Source of the DNA: Solen grandis
Taxonomy: Eukaryota > Mollusca > Bivalvia > Adapedonta > Solenidae
DNA: 64,000 nucleotides
Direction of reading: 5' to 3'
Assembly (NCBI GenBank): GCA_021229015.1
Contig: CM037783.1
Location: 56,130,169 to 56,194,168 of the forward strand
Shown in pieces: positions 46,131-59,327 of this stretch. The notes under the pieces were generated by a model, which ran no database searches, was not told the DNA's origin, and saw only the letters and a program-made list of their open reading frames with translations. Position 1 is the first letter of the stretch. Each line of letters starts with the position of its first letter. The position numbers and the translations under genes were made by a program.

Positions 46131-48113
46131 TCATAGGTTCATGCCAATTTAGTCACATGCCAATGATATGAAATCAAATGATATTGTATATTGTATTATA
46201 TGGCATATAAGGGGGTCATACTCATATATACTTGATTTACAAACATTTCTTGTTTCATATACCATTCAATGTCCACCAATATTCATCAAGTATTAAATTT
46301 GTATTTGTACAAAAATATTCTTTGGTAAATATACTTCATATTTCTGTAAAAAAAAACGAAAAAAAAAAACACTTCAAACCTTTTATCAATTAAGGCAACA
46401 TTTTGATATAATTTCCCTTCAGAAGAAATCAATTAGTAAGGAAACTGCTTTCCTTTGTAATTTGATTTCAGAGATCATTAAGGATTTCTTGGGAGTTCAT
46501 TATCCTATAAATAACCTTGCAGTCTTATAAAAACAAATTACAGTCTGTCTGTTAGTTGTTTTGCTCACAACTTGTTCTATTTGCTGCGATATCTATTTAT
46601 TAATAGGCCAGAAGAATCTGTTGCTGTATATTTAATTCATTTTTTTTTTGCTGGTTGTAACGGTAACAGATTAGCAGATTGATTGATTTCATCATATCAA
46701 CCGTATTTCAGGGAAGTGCTGCATATCACTGCTGTATGCCATGTCATAGACAAGTATCATGATCAGGGCAGCTGGCAGCAGATGTGACCTTCTCAAATTC
46801 TTTTCTGGCAGTGCTCAAATTTGCCAAATTTTTAAAAAAAAAAAAAAAAAAAAAAAGGTAGGACCTCTTAAGGAAAACCCTGAATGACATCATGCCCAGT
46901 CAAATTATCATGACACTGAGCCAAGCTTGAAGTAATTGTACAAATCAGTATCATTTTTAACAAAATTGGTCTAACCTCTCTTTTTAATGGATAGACACTC
47001 ATAACACTGGGCTAAATACAACAATATGATTTCAGAACTGTAAATTCAAATTCAATTTGAAAATATGCTTTTCTTGAGTCTTAGTCTGAAAATGACTTAA
47101 AAAAATTGACTTAAATGCATACAAAATACTTAATGTCATACAACTGTGTCCTGTTTATATACATGTAATTGTCTTAAGGTTTTATTAGAAGGATAAAACA
47201 CAAATGAATGTGGCTAATCTCCTTGAATTACATTATTTAATCACATTCTGTAAAGATAAAAATTAGAAAAGGTAACAACAGTCTGTGAAAATTGTACATA
47301 CAGAAAATATTGTTGCATAAAGCTGGACCCTATGCAGGACCCTGTTTCACAAAAGTTTTTTGTTGTTGTTTTTTGGAAAATTGAAAAATTTTCCAGTTCT
47401 ATAACTTCCTCCCTTCGTTTATCAACATTGTTTGGAAAGTTTGTGTACTTATTTTTCACATGTTCTTAGGGAGTAAAACTTATTTTGAATATTATGGTCT
47501 TCAATTTCTTCAAAACATTCAAGATAATTTAATATTATTGATTCGAAGAAAATCTGAATAGAGGATCATCATGCAATAGTGTTTCAGCGTCCTGCACAAT
47601 TCCTCAGAATTTGAAAACCTTTCTTGCATGTGCATCATGCGCTTGATATCTTAGATATAGGAAAGAGTCTAAATTAAGACATTTCTACAGAAAATAGATG
47701 GCCGAAGCAAGCATTATAAGGCTCTATTGTCTGGAGAATCTATTTGACTAAGAAATTGCCCTAAATTTGTGGAAACACTTGATTTTGTCAAAAAGATTGA
47801 TCTATTTTGAACATGGAAAGAGAGAAAATAGAAAGGTGTTCTATTGAAATAAATCACAGATAAATCTGAAATTTGCTTCTGATTGGCCATAAATATAGAG
47901 TGATTTCTTGGAAAGAGTTTTACAGGCTTCCAATAAATGAGTATGAAGTACTGGCCTAAAAAGAGCAGAAGACAGCATGCCGATAGATAGAATCTAATAT
48001 TTGAAATCTTAAATATTGAGTTAAGTTTATGAAATTACACAGAAATATCAACATAATACAAAATTTCTGGGATCAGGATGAAAACTTAGTATGCTAGTCT
48101 TATCTAAACTTGT
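46131..48113. other. Mostly unique-looking DNA
   Basis: Poly-A at 46831-46856. The part at 46430-46800 is free of repeat signatures and has a balanced base composition. A frame of 24 codons (46713-46784) follows a good acceptor (CCGTATTTCAG) but is too short to support. No protein family recognised. Confidence 0.4.
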
Positions 48114-48533
48114 AGCTCACCTGAGTATATGTGCTCAGGATGAGCTTTTGTGACCGCCTTTTGTCTGTCGTCAACAATTGCTTGTGAACACTCTAGAGGT
48201 CACAGTTTTGGCCCAATCTTCATGAAAATCAGTTGGGATGTTTGTCTACATGGTATCTCAGATGAGTTTGAAATTGGGTCATGTGGGGTCAAAAACTAGA
48301 TCATCAGCTCAAATCTTAGAAAAACCTTTTGAACACTCTAGAGGCTACATTTTTGTCCCAGTCTTCATTAAATTTGATAAGAATGATGACTGCATGAAAT
48401 CCCAGATGTGTGCAAATTTAGGTAGGATCAAAATCTTGGGTCACTTAGTCTTTAGATGCCACATTTTTTGTAATCATGCCTAACACAGCTATCTTACTCA
48501 GGTGAGTGACACAGGGCCATCTTGGCCCTCTTG
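48114..48533 (+). mobile_element. Family a HINE copy K (short)
   Basis: AGCTCACCTGAGTATATGTGCTC hairpin, 'TTTTGTCTGTCGTC', about two 145-bp units of the same kind as copy F, CTCAGGTGAGTG, stem-loop AGGGCCATCTTGGCCCT and CTTG. Confidence 0.75.
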
Positions 48534-49719
48534 TTTCCCGATATATTATATGCTTTAAAGTGATACAGAACATGGCAGATTGAGTCTTTGATAAATTCAT
48601 GATAAATACAGCCAATCAATAAGTTTTTAAATTTCAGATCTAATAACCATTTTTAAAGTCATATTGTTTCCATTGGCAAATCTCAACCATTGAATTTCAC
48701 TATTCTAAAAAATAATCCCAGCAAAGAAGCTCAAAATTGAATTCTGACTGTGTAAATTGAATTCAAAGAAATTAAGGTTTGATTTATTAAAAAAATCATT
48801 TGAAATGCTCTTCTTTATGATGTTTTCAAACATTAAACTGTCACTGATGAGAATCTTTAATTAGCATCATTTATCATATCCAATTTAGATATCAGTTATG
48901 TAATGGAAACTTGAATTATTTTTACATCCCTTAAATTTGCTCTAGGCCTTGTTGGCAGCCGTCTGCTTATAGCAGATTACCTAATCACTAATTATCAAAT
49001 CGGATACACAGTGTCTGCCTGGGAGAGCATAAAGAAGGCCATTGTTGTAGTTATAATAGGCAGTAGGCCCAATCTTCCTTCCCAGGGATCATCCCTGTCA
49101 GTATTCATTTTCTAATTCGTATAATGCTGCCCCAACATCTACTTCATATTCGGAATCATCTAGATTTCCAAGTCATCTGGAGATGATTACCCGATATGTT
49201 CATAATTACACAGATAATGCCTAATTACTTTGATATATGAAATCTATTACATTTGATCAACATGCTCTACATTTGACTGAAAGCACAACCAACAGGAAAA
49301 AAGAGAGCCTGAATTATAATGGATTTATTTCAAGAGTGTTTTTATCATTCTTCAGAAATTCATCAGCTGTCTTTTGAGTATCCATTGTTGGACGTTCTTT
49401 AGTTGATCATTTCTTTTTTTTTTTTTTTTGTTGGCTCCGTTTGATTTCTGATAATTTATTTTACCGTCTGCTGTACAGAATGAAACCATTTCAAGAATTT
49501 CATTTTGTCCAGCTGTACTTGGCATTCAAAGTGATTTATTTGCTTCACCATGCATGCAATAATGCTAATCAGGTCAGCTACATGTGTTTTTTTATATCTC
49601 AGTATATGCTTTTAATATTCATAGTTTACTTGAGGGATACTAAAGTGTGGCAGAATGGTTACAGTCAATGACATACTACTTTTCCCATATGGTGGGCACG
49701 TTGGGTCACATGGATTTTT
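48534..49719. other. Mostly unique-looking DNA
   Basis: No coding exon recognised. 48930-49290 is free of repeat signatures and contains CTAATCACTAATTATC and similar homeodomain-type words. Its function is unknown. Confidence 0.4.
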
Positions 49720-50400
49720 AGCTCACCTGAGCACGTAGTTAAAGTGAAATATTCAAAAATCTTCTTCTCCAAAACCTAGGCCTTGGGCTTAGATTTTTGG
49801 TGTGTGGCATTGTCTTATGGACCATTACCAGGTTTGTTCAAATCATGACCCTGGGTGAAATTGGCCCAACCCTAGGGGTCACTTGATTTTACATAGACTT
49901 ATATAAGAAACTAGAAAAATATTCTTTTTAGACACCACAAGGCCTGGAGTTTAGATATTTGGTGTGTGACATTGTCTTATGGACCATTACCAAATTTGTT
50001 CAAATCATGACCCTGGAGTCGAAATTGGCCCCGTCCCAGGTTTCACTTGATTTTACATTGACTTGTATAAGAAAAACTAGAAAAATCTTCTTATCAGAAA
50101 CCACAAGGCCTGGAGTTTAGATATTTGGTATGTGGCATTGTCTTTTGGATCATTACCAAATTTGTTCAAATCCCTACCCTGAGGTCGAAATTGGCCCCGC
50201 CCCAGGTGTCACTTAATTTTACAAGAATTTATATAAGAAAAACTAGAAAAATCTTCTTGTCAGAAATCACAAGGCCTGGAGTTTAGATATTTGGTGTGTA
50301 ACATGGCTTAGTAGACCTTAACCAAGGCCCCAGGGGTCACTTGATTTTATATAGATATTGGAAAAACTAGATATGTAGATCCTGCTTTTACAAAAAAATT
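49720..50400 (+). mobile_element. Family a HINE copy L, 3' end lost
   Basis: AGCTCACCTGAGCACG after a T run, then four ~150-bp units with 'CACAAGGCCTGGAGTTTAGA'. The inverse motif and stem-loop are absent; the copy fades out by about 50400. Confidence 0.65.
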
Positions 50401-51749
50401 TGTTTGGAAAATTTGGCAAAATATTGATTAAAGAAAGTCTCTTAGGTGCCTCTATGTATTAGGGGTCTTCATTCCTTGGTTAATTTATTATTTGTTATGA
50501 CAGACACTGTCACAGTGACCACTCCAAAACAACAAAATAGCAGAATAAGGAAAAAATCATGTGTTTGTAAAATTCCACTAACATCTCAAAGAAAAAGGTT
50601 TGGAAGGTCAGCAAAACTTATTTTTTATTTTCAACTTTTTTCTTATTTTTCTTTAATTTTATAGGATGTGATGAAGAACAGTGAAACTCAAATGGGAGGA
50701 AAAAAAATTTAAGGTCAGTACAAAAAAATAAAAAATAGAGTCTGTTGGGTTAGTGGAAACAAGTAACTTTTTTATTACACTTAACTCCTTGTCACATTTG
50801 CTTCAAAATCATTTAGAATATTTTCACATTGACCTTACAACTAATATTTTTTACAAGGCTAAAGACTTGTTAAACTGATATATAATTATTTTGCCAAAAT
50901 ATGCAGTCCCTCACAATGACATGCATTCATTCTGGTCACCAAATTCCAGTTTGACCTTTTTATAATACATGTACAAATTTATGTAGCCATTTAAAAAGTC
51001 AAGAAAAGTCAAGAAATATTGTCAAACTTTATATGAAGTATAAATTAAAACAACAGTTTGCAGCAGTTAATTATCATCACGATCTTTATCTCTCATCATC
51101 AAGTTTCAGCAGAAGAGTCATTTTGTTTATTTTGTTCATGTCCCGTTCTGTTTTTGTGGCAGTGGGTATGTTCCTTGAACATAGTATAATTATTTCATAA
51201 TTCCATTTGTCCATGTCTTAGTTGCTATGACAACTTCTGTTCATATAAGGCAGTGATTGATTGCACAGTTCTCTGATGACAGACTTTGTCTTCAAGTCAC
51301 GTAACCAGTCGACCAGTTAGTAATTACTCCGAGTACAGACGAGTTTGAGGATCTCTGGTTCAATATCTGACCGAGTTTCACAAAACATTTTAACCAAAAT
51401 ATTTTTCCAAAATGCATATATTTGACTTTTGTGTGTATATCTGATTGTATATTGAACTATGCACTAATATACCTTTTAAAGAATTCACATACTTGATTTA
51501 TTTTCCAAGTTAAAAAAAAAAAAACAGTACAGTTTTAGAAATATAGAGAATTTTGATGGCAGTTGTGAGATCCAAATTGTCCTATCTAGCTACGTATCGA
51601 GGGCTGACCAAAAGGCTCAATTCTAAACGTATTTAGAAATAGAAGATGGAAAAGATTTATGGTCAGCCTCGGAATGGGAACAGTTATCTAATTAGGATAT
51701 TACATTCTGCTGTTATTTTCTTACAGCGACATTAGTGTGTCGATATTAA
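50401..51749. other. Unassigned DNA
   Basis: AT-rich; no gene, RNA or recognised element up to the gap. Confidence 0.35.
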
Positions 51750-51849
51750 NNNNNNNNNNNNNNNNNNNNNNNNNNNNNNNNNNNNNNNNNNNNNNNNNNN
51801 NNNNNNNNNNNNNNNNNNNNNNNNNNNNNNNNNNNNNNNNNNNNNNNNN
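51750..51849. other. Assembly gap (100 N)
   Basis: Exactly 100 N; true size unknown. It cuts off the 5' part of the SINE that follows. Confidence 0.98.
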
Positions 51850-52120
51850 TGTGCTTGGCGCTCAGCACATGAGGATTGTTCCAAGTGTACAACATGTATG
51901 TATAACATTCACTGCTCAATGTGGCAGAGTGGTTAGAATGTTTGCTTTATACTGTTTATCAGGGGTTCAGTCCTTGGTAAAGATGTACAAAGAAATCCTG
52001 TAAGATGGTACTTGTACTTTATAACTTGACAATGTCGTATTGAAGTGCTGCTGCATCATCCTGTTTCATGAAGAAAAATTTCCCTCAAATAGACTGAAAT
52101 ACTGTCTGTTGAACGTTAAA
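51850..52120 (+). mobile_element. SINE type 3 material beside the gap
   Basis: Starts 'GCTTGGCGCTCAGCACATGAGG'; a second head-like word 'TGTGGCAGAGTGGTTAGAATG' is at about 51920. It ends 'AGACTGAAATACTGTCTGTT' and GAACGTTAAAC. Possibly two copies fused. Confidence 0.6.
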
Positions 52121-52972
52121 CTTGTGCTCAGGGTGAGCTTTTGTGATCACTTTTTATCTGTCGTATGTCATCCGTCGTCAACAATTGCTTGTGAACACTC
52201 TAGAGGCCACAGTTTTAGCCCAATCTTCATGAAACTTGGTCAGGATGTTTGTCTACATGATATCTTGTATGAGTTCGAAAATGGGTCATGTGGGGTCAAA
52301 AACTAAGTCACCAGGTCAAATCTTAGAATAACCTTGTGAACACTCTAGAGGCCACAGTTTTAGCCCAATCTTCATGAAACTTGGTCAGGATGTTTGTCTT
52401 TATGCTATGTCGGATGAGTTTGAAATTGGGTCATGTATGGTTAAAAACTAGGTCACTAGTTCAAATCTTAGAAAAACCTTGTGAATACTATAGAGGCAAC
52501 AGTTTTGGCCCAATCCTCATGAAACTTGGTCAGAATGTTTATCTACATAATATCTTGGATGACTTGAAATCGGGTCACATGGGGCCGAAAACTAGATCTC
52601 CAGGTCAAATCTTAGAAAAACCTTGTGAACACACTAGAGGCCACAGTTTTAGCCTTACCTTAATGTAACTTGGTCAGAATGTTTGTTTACATCAAATCTC
52701 GGATAATTCAAAACTGGGCCACATGGGGTCAAAAAGTAGGTAACCAGAGCAAATTTTAGAAAATCTTATGAACACTCTAGAGGCCTACATTTTTGTCCCA
52801 GTCTTCATTTAACTGATTGCATGAATTCCCAGTTGAGTGCTAATTCAGGCAGGATCAAATTCTAGGTCACTTAGTCGTTAGAAAAACACTTTAGATGCTA
52901 CATTTTATGTCATCATGCCTAACACAGCAATCTTACTCAGGTGAGCGACACAGGTCCATCTTGGCCCTCTTG
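52121..52972 (+). mobile_element. Family a HINE copy M (5' tip missing)
   Basis: Begins inside the 5' hairpin (TTGTGCTCAGGGTGAGC) directly after the SINE. It has a GTCATCCGTCGTC tract, about five 145-bp units of the copy F type, CTCAGGTGAGCG, stem-loop and CTCTTG. Confidence 0.75.
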
Positions 52973-53391
52973 TTCACATTTACCTATGGAAATCCCTTGT
53001 CACTTTTACCTGTGTAAAGTTAATATGCGAAATCCCTTGTCAGTATGTCCTAAATGGATTTTTTGAAGAAACATCATTGAAATGAAATTGAAATACATAA
53101 AGTTAATATGGGAAATCCTTTGTCACTTTTACCTGTACAGAGTGAGTATGGGGAAGCCCTAGAAGTTAGTTTCAGCTCAAAGTGATACGGCCTGTGATAG
53201 AATCATCAATACAAAAATCACAAACGCACAATAATGATGATAATTAAGATTTCTCTGTGGCGACTGATAACAGTTTTGTACCATACAACATACAAGGGTT
53301 CTTCACATTGCAAAACCTTCAGGCATTATATATATATAATACTGCTTTGTGGTGCAATTGTCTTGATTCTAGTTACCTTCATCCTTTCCCT

Positions 53392-53640
53392 TTAAAGCAG
53401 CTCATTCGCAGAGATGATAAAAAGTTGTTTTTTTTCTCTACTTCATTAATGGCGATGAAGTCTCTCTCTTGACAAATAAACTCGCAAATGTAGGTCACAT
53501 TGCACTTGAAACGCTATTTTCGTACATTCCTACTCCATGGAAATCGTTTTAATATAGAATATATCCCCAAAACAGATGCTTATCATATCATGTGACACGT
53601 TCACCAACATAACGTCTTAACTAGCTTGAATATGCGAGGA
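53392..53640 (+). mobile_element. AGCAGCTCATTC element, left part only
   Basis: 'AAAGCAGCTCATTCGCAGA', 'TTGACAAATAAACTYG' and 'AATGTAGGTCACATTGCA' follow the left side of 42251-43442. The right inverted end is missing where copy N begins. Confidence 0.65.
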
Positions 53641-53659
53641 GTGAATGTGATCAGTCATT

Positions 53660-54139
53660 AGGCAATCATCTTCAAACTTTATGACAATGTTTATTACCAT
53701 AAGCTCTTGGCCAAGTTTGATTATGGCTGATATCGGCCTATTAGATCAGGAGTTATGCCACTTTAAATATTAAAAATGCCAATTTTCTGGTTTTTTGCAC
53801 TCTAGCATCTTCATTTCTTAAGCAATCATCTTCAAACTTTATGACAAAGTTATATTACATGTACCATAACCTCTCGGCCAAATTCGATTATGGCTGATAT
53901 TGGCCAATTAGGCCAGGAGTTATACCCCGTTTAATGTTTAAATATGTGTGTTTCAAGCCATAATTTCTCAATCAAGTTTGACTTCAAATTTAAAACACAG
54001 GCACTGTTTCGTTCGTGGAATTGTAAATGATCTCATGGATTATGTATTTAGTACATCTATGCCTTTATTTAATAACTTGTACAGGCAATGAAGGCAGTTT
54101 TCTCAGTAGAGCGTCTTAGGGGCATTCTTGGCCCTGTTG
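53660..54139 (+). mobile_element. Family a HINE copy N, 5' truncated
   Basis: About two and a half 161-bp units of the copy A type, then a decayed TCAGTAGAGCGTC, GGCATTCTTGGCC stem-loop and CTGTTG. Confidence 0.65.
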
Positions 54140-54199
54140 TTTATGTTTTATTGTTTTTTCCCATATCTGTGATAGTTAGTTTGTAAAGCACTTTTTAAA

Positions 54200-54965
54200 G
54201 AATCATATTTTAAATTACATGAGCACAAGCTATAAGGATGGTCCGTTGTCTGTCATCAATCATCAGCAGTTTCCTTTCCGTTAACCGCTGGATGGATTTT
54301 AACCAAATTTCATAGGATTGATCCTTATGAAGCTCCCTTTCAAAAATGTTTAACTAATATTGATCACTTAAGAAAGTAGGTCGAAGGGGCTAAAATATAT
54401 TTTGAAAAGACAAACTTTGAAAATCTTCTTCCCCAAAAGTGCAATACCTAAAGCTTAGATAATGATATTTAGCATCCTTTAGAGATCCTCTACCTAATGA
54501 CCCTGGGGTAAAGATTCGGCTCAGCTCCAGGGGTCAATTAATTTAAATAACTTCTGTATAGGTAAACCTTAGAAAAATCTTGTTAGAAACCATTAGGCCT
54601 AGAGTTTAGGTATTTGTTGTGGGGTGTTATCGAGTGAACCCCTACCAAGTTTGCTCAAGTCATGGCCCTGGGGTAAAATCTGGACCAGTCCCAGTGCTAA
54701 CTTAATTTATATGTATAAACTTAAATGAGATATTCATGTCAGAAACCTTAAGGTATGGAATTTAGATGTTTGGTGTTAAACATGGCCTAGGAGACCTCTG
54801 TCAAGTCTGTTCAAATCAAAGGGTCAAAATTGGCTTCGCCCAGGTGTCACTGTTTACTTACCGTATGTAGGGCTATGACTGTCAACATTTACACCATAGA
54901 TACAGTTTTTGTGTGGAATTGAAATGATCTTGCTGTATTTCTGTAAAACGTTAAAAATTCATTAC
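54200..54965 (+). mobile_element. Family a HINE copy O, decayed
   Basis: 'ATGAGCACAAGCTATAAGG', 'GTCCGTTGTCTGTCATC', units with 'AGGCCTAGAGTTTAGGTAT'. No 3' stem-loop found. Confidence 0.5.
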
Positions 54966-56060
54966 GACTTAGCATGGCAGACACATGGAAGGGATCACTT
55001 CTCCAGTCGTCATCGTCTCACTTTCTTTTCTGGAGCATAATTACACTTTTGCATGATTTCAATCCAAACTTGGAACATGAATACTTCATGACGTGCAGAG
55101 TAAAGTGCACAAGAACCGTAACTCTAGCTCATTTGACTTTTTAATTATTCTCCATAGTTGATTTTGTTAAAACAATAAGTTTCTTTTAAAAAGATATCGG
55201 CGTAGCTAAATTATGGTCAAATGTAAAACACATTAAAACTGTTATAAACTTGGAAACGTTAGCATATTTATAAATACCAATGTTATGGGAGGTATTGTGA
55301 AGATTTAATTTACAAACTAAAAAAGCTAATCTACCAACTTCCATAAATATTATGCACTTGATGATTTTAATAAAAGTAAAGACAATTCGCATGAAACCAA
55401 ATAAACCGAAAGATCATACGTATTTCCGATTATGGTTTCCAGATCCGCACAATAAACTGCACAACTCATCCGCAGTAGCTTCCTCCCCTGACAAGTTAGG
55501 GGAAATTGTGGTCTTAAAATAGACTTACGCCTGTTTCTTATTTAGTTATTTTAAATCATATTTCCAAAGCAGCATTCCTAAATTGATAAGGAATTGTTAA
55601 ATTTTCATCACTGTTTTACCGTTCATGTTTAAACTGAAAAATAAAACCATTTATATCGAGAAGAAAGATATATACAACCTGAAACTCCCAGTTTAAGTTG
55701 GAATATCCTAAACACCCTAAAAATATACAAGCCAATGAAAGCATTGCATTTATCTGACTTCATTTGCATACCAACATTTGATTGGTTGAGGAAGTAGGTC
55801 AAAATCATTTTTAAAAATGTATAGTGTTCAACAATGTTGCTTGGATTCACTCCAAGCTTGGAACATGTATACCTGACAAGGTGTAAAAATGCATTGTACA
55901 AAAAACATAACTCAAGCACATTATCCCTTCTAATTCATTATGTTAAAATAGTGTCTGGAGCATAATTTCAGATCCATTGGATTGATTCACTCCAAACTTG
56001 AATCCTGGATTGCTCAGGAACGTTAACTATACCCCTACACGTGTAAATCTGTAATTACCC
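54966..56060 (+). repeat. Fragments of a GGGATCACTT repeat
   Basis: 'ACACATGGAAGGGATCACTT' at about 54974 resembles the start of the small family e element at 38.5 kb. 'TTCACTCCAARCTTGGAACATG' occurs at about 55845 and, diverged, at 55061 and 55985, suggesting ~130-bp units. The 55.19-55.75 kb part is unassigned. Confidence 0.45.
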
Positions 56061-56104
56061 ACCTTTGTTCATTCTAAAAAATGTTGGTCCATAGCAAAAC
56101 TTTA

Positions 56105-56310
56105 ATAGACCATTTAACCAGAGGATCGACAATCTCCGGTATAATTTGTTGATTTACATTGACTGGGGACTGATCTCAAATGTATGTTTATTTACAACTG
56201 GACAATGTGTGGAACCAGCATATAGATTTGGTGCTTGGGAAGTGCTCGTTGATTAACGTAGGTTGTCTCATTCAGAGTAAAATTGTCTTTACTTTTTGAG
56301 GTGTTGAAGT
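56105..56310 (+). repeat. Dispersed repeat shared with 13.26-13.44 kb
   Basis: Ordered matches to the 13.3-kb copy, same orientation. A (GT)n tract follows at about 56364-56383. Confidence 0.55.
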
Positions 56311-57320
56311 GCAAGACAAAGAAGTCCTAAATCTTGGTTGTGCCCCCAGCATAGCATGGGCGACTGTGTGTGTGTGTGTGTGTGGTAAGGTAAGTATATT
56401 TATAATAATATAAATTTGATATTTTAATCTAGTAGTTCAAAATAAAGGGTGTTATACCCCAGTTCCTATCATCAGCGGAGAAAACCCCTTGCCCCTCTTT
56501 TATCAAGTATACATGATAATATCTTTCACGGATATATATTTCCGGATACACTCGTCAGACATTTTCATGAGAATACACTCCTCATTATAACATGTTCCTG
56601 GAAAGAAACGTTGATTATTAATTTATTAATCAGTCAATAAATCAATCAATTATCTCTTACTTAGCGTGGTTTCACTGATCATCAAGTAGTTGATTAATAT
56701 TCATTAAAACGAAGCGATCCATTGTATATACGGAGATAATAGCCGAGTATATAGCGAAGGTTCTGGGGATGGTTATTCCAGTGTGGCGTCGTGTTAAATT
56801 AGTCGCGTTGTATGCCAGTCCATTTTCGACCAAACATTTTTAAGATTTTGTTCTATGTTTTTAGTAAGAGAAAAGAAAAGTGTTTGACCTTGCTAAAAAA
56901 ATACCTCTATCCCGGTTCCAAGGCCCAAACTAACTTATTTATTGATGCAATACGCGGAAGTTATACGCTATACTTGGAATTACCATTTTCATTTTATTTT
57001 CCATTGTTATTGCGTGTATTACTAAAATGAAAACAGTTAAAACATTAAATCTATATATTCATACTCTACCATTTTTGTCTGGAAAGGCCATTAAATATCT
57101 GTAATTAATGGTAATGAATTAACACACTCATTGATAATCTATCACTGGTTTCATATTATTTTCTCACGTTAGAAGAATAAGGAATAAACATTTGCGAGGA
57201 CATGTTGAGTGTATATATTTATTTTTTGTAAATATAATTTCATATTTAAGTATTTAACAAAAAAGTATATATTTAATCTCAGTTTTATTATTAAATTTAT
57301 TAATATTTTATTTATTTGTT
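56311..57320. other. Unassigned DNA
   Basis: Except for the (GT)n tract, no gene or repeat recognised. Confidence 0.35.
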
Positions 57321-57402
57321 TCCTTCGGGATTCGAACCCATGCGGTGAAATTGGAATACATTGGTGACTTGGCGTCGCAACCACTACGCCAATTTGGAGC
57401 CT
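57321..57402 (-). pseudogene. tRNA-like pseudogene or SINE head, minus strand
   Basis: On the minus strand: 'GGCGTAGTGGTTGCGACGCC' (A-box and D-arm like), then 'GGGTTCGAATCCCGAAGG' (B box and T arm), then an A-rich tail. The outermost bases do not form an acceptor stem, so it is not a working tRNA gene. Its tail suggests retroposition. Confidence 0.6.
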
Positions 57403-57990
57403 TATTGTAATCCGATTAACAACAATAATAACACTATCCTCGTGCTATTTGATAAACCCTTACGTTAATAAAAAATAATAACACAATAAGTTCTGTTATC
57501 AGTATTACTGAAATCCTAAACCCGTGCCAAAGATATAACACGAAACGTATATAAGGTATGAACTAATTTGTCCAGTTTGCATCATGTTTCTGCACAATGC
57601 AAATTATGCATATCTATATAGTTTGCTTCCGCGAACTTTTCCTACCTTAACCTTATATAGTTGAGGTCTCAAGCAAAGCATGATCCTAGTCGTGGGCTCT
57701 CATGCACAGTCCTCCGAACATTTTCCGCCTTTTTCAGTTATAAATGTTTACCCATTTTATTGAGTTTTGTTCTCATAAATAATGAGAATTGCTCATCCAT
57801 ATTTGGGAACATCACTTAACCAATTTATGACGAGTGATAGTCAATGATATAGGTGAACATAACCAACTGAAATAGGTGAGAAATCAAATTTAAATAGGTC
57901 AGCATTACTTTTAAATGAGCATAATTAAAAGGAAAAATTTTACCAAAATAAATTATCTTCATGTATATTTATTCACCGTATAATAGAAAT
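57403..57990. other. Unassigned; fades into the satellite on the right
   Basis: From about 57830, words such as 'ATAGGTGAACATAACCAACT' look like very diverged satellite units. Confidence 0.35.
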
Positions 57991-58995
57991 AGTACTCACC
58001 TTATTAAGTGAGTACTGTTCACTCTATTTCATGAATATTACTCTTTAAAACCCGTACTGTTAACCCAATTATATGAACAATACACCCCCCCCTCACCTAT
58101 TCAGTGTGTTTTGTCCACCCAGTTTTATGAATAGTACCCACCCTGTTCAGTGTGTACTGTTCACCCAGTTTTATGAACGGTACTCACCTATTCAGTGTGT
58201 TTTGACCACCCAGTTTTATGAACAATACTCACACTATTCAGTATGTACTGTTCACCCAGTTTTATGAACGGTACTCGCCTATTCAGTGTGTTTTGTACAC
58301 CCAGTTTTATGAACAGTACTCACCCTGTTCGGTGTGTACTGTTCACCCATTTTTATGAACAGTACTCACCCTGTTCGGTGTGTTCTGTACACCCATTTTT
58401 ACTATTCAGTATGTTCTGTTCGCCCCGTAATATGAACAGTACGCACTCTATTCAGCGTGTACTATTCAGTGTTTACTCAATTGTATGAGCAGTACCCAAC
58501 CTAATCAATGTGTATTTCGTACCGAATTAGTTCCTTAGATATGTGAGCACTCTACCTAAAAGTCTCACCTTATTCAGTTAGCAATGCCTACTTATTGAAT
58601 GACTTATGATCACTTATTTCAGTAAATAATGATCGATAATTTTAGTGACTTATACTCACCTATTTTGGCGAATAATGTTCAATGATTCCAGTAAGAAATA
58701 CATACTTTTATAATGAAAACCTTTTCCAGTATGAAATGCTAACCTTTTCTAGTTAATAATGAATACTTATTTAACGAGTAATGGCCACTTATTCGAGTTA
58801 ACAATGAACACATTTTCCAGCAAGTAATATTCACCAATTTTAGTTTATAATGAACACCTTTTTTATTTTTTCAGTGAGTAATGCTCACCAATTTGAGTTT
58901 ATAATGAACACCCTTTTCAGGTTTTTAGTGAGTAATGCTCACTAATTTGAGTTTATTATGAACACTTTTTCAGTGAGTAATATTCACCTGTTTCC
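57991..58995 (+). repeat. 46-bp palindromic satellite array
   Basis: Core 58016-58500: about ten units of 'AGTTTTATGAACAGTACTCA' plus a CCCTGTTCAG / TGTGTACTGTTCACCC part. Within each unit TGAACAGTACTCAC and GTGTGTACTGTTCA are inverted copies with one mismatch. The right flank to 58995 holds more diverged units ('CAGTGAGTAATGCTCACC', 'GTTTATAATGAACAC'). Open frames here are by-products. Confidence 0.88.
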
Positions 58996-59084
58996 GAGCG
59001 TCTATAAAACTGTAAGCATATGCATTGCTGAAATCAAATATAAAATATAGAAAGGAGTAAGATGTTGATTAGGCCTCGACATAC

Positions 59085-59275
59085 AAAATTGGTTAATAAT
59101 GGTACGGTATATCTTCTTTGTTTGGAGCTCAGCATATAAGGGTAGATCCAGGACTGGTTGGCCCGGTGTCAAGATAATGTGACTGGATATGGTACATGGC
59201 AACACTGTATCTGTCTCAAGTAGACCTAGTCTCCAAATGACTGAAATACTGTCGGTGGGACAACAAACAAACTTG
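59085..59275 (+). mobile_element. SINE type 3, 5' part decayed
   Basis: 'TTTGGAGCTCAGCATATAAG', 'CCAGGACTGGTTGGCCC', 'TCTCAAGTAGACCTAGTCTC' and 'ACTGAAATACTGTCGGTGGG', in family order. Confidence 0.7.
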
Positions 59276-59327
59276 CACTGTACCAGAGGAATTCACTGGT
59301 ATAGATCAAGGTACACTTCAGTTATTG

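Noticed and set aside
58073..58488. Cys/Phe-rich frames with repeated MNSTHP-like words, superficially like a secreted repeat protein
   Set aside because: The 46-bp unit is not a multiple of three and the frames follow the satellite; there is no start context or splice site.
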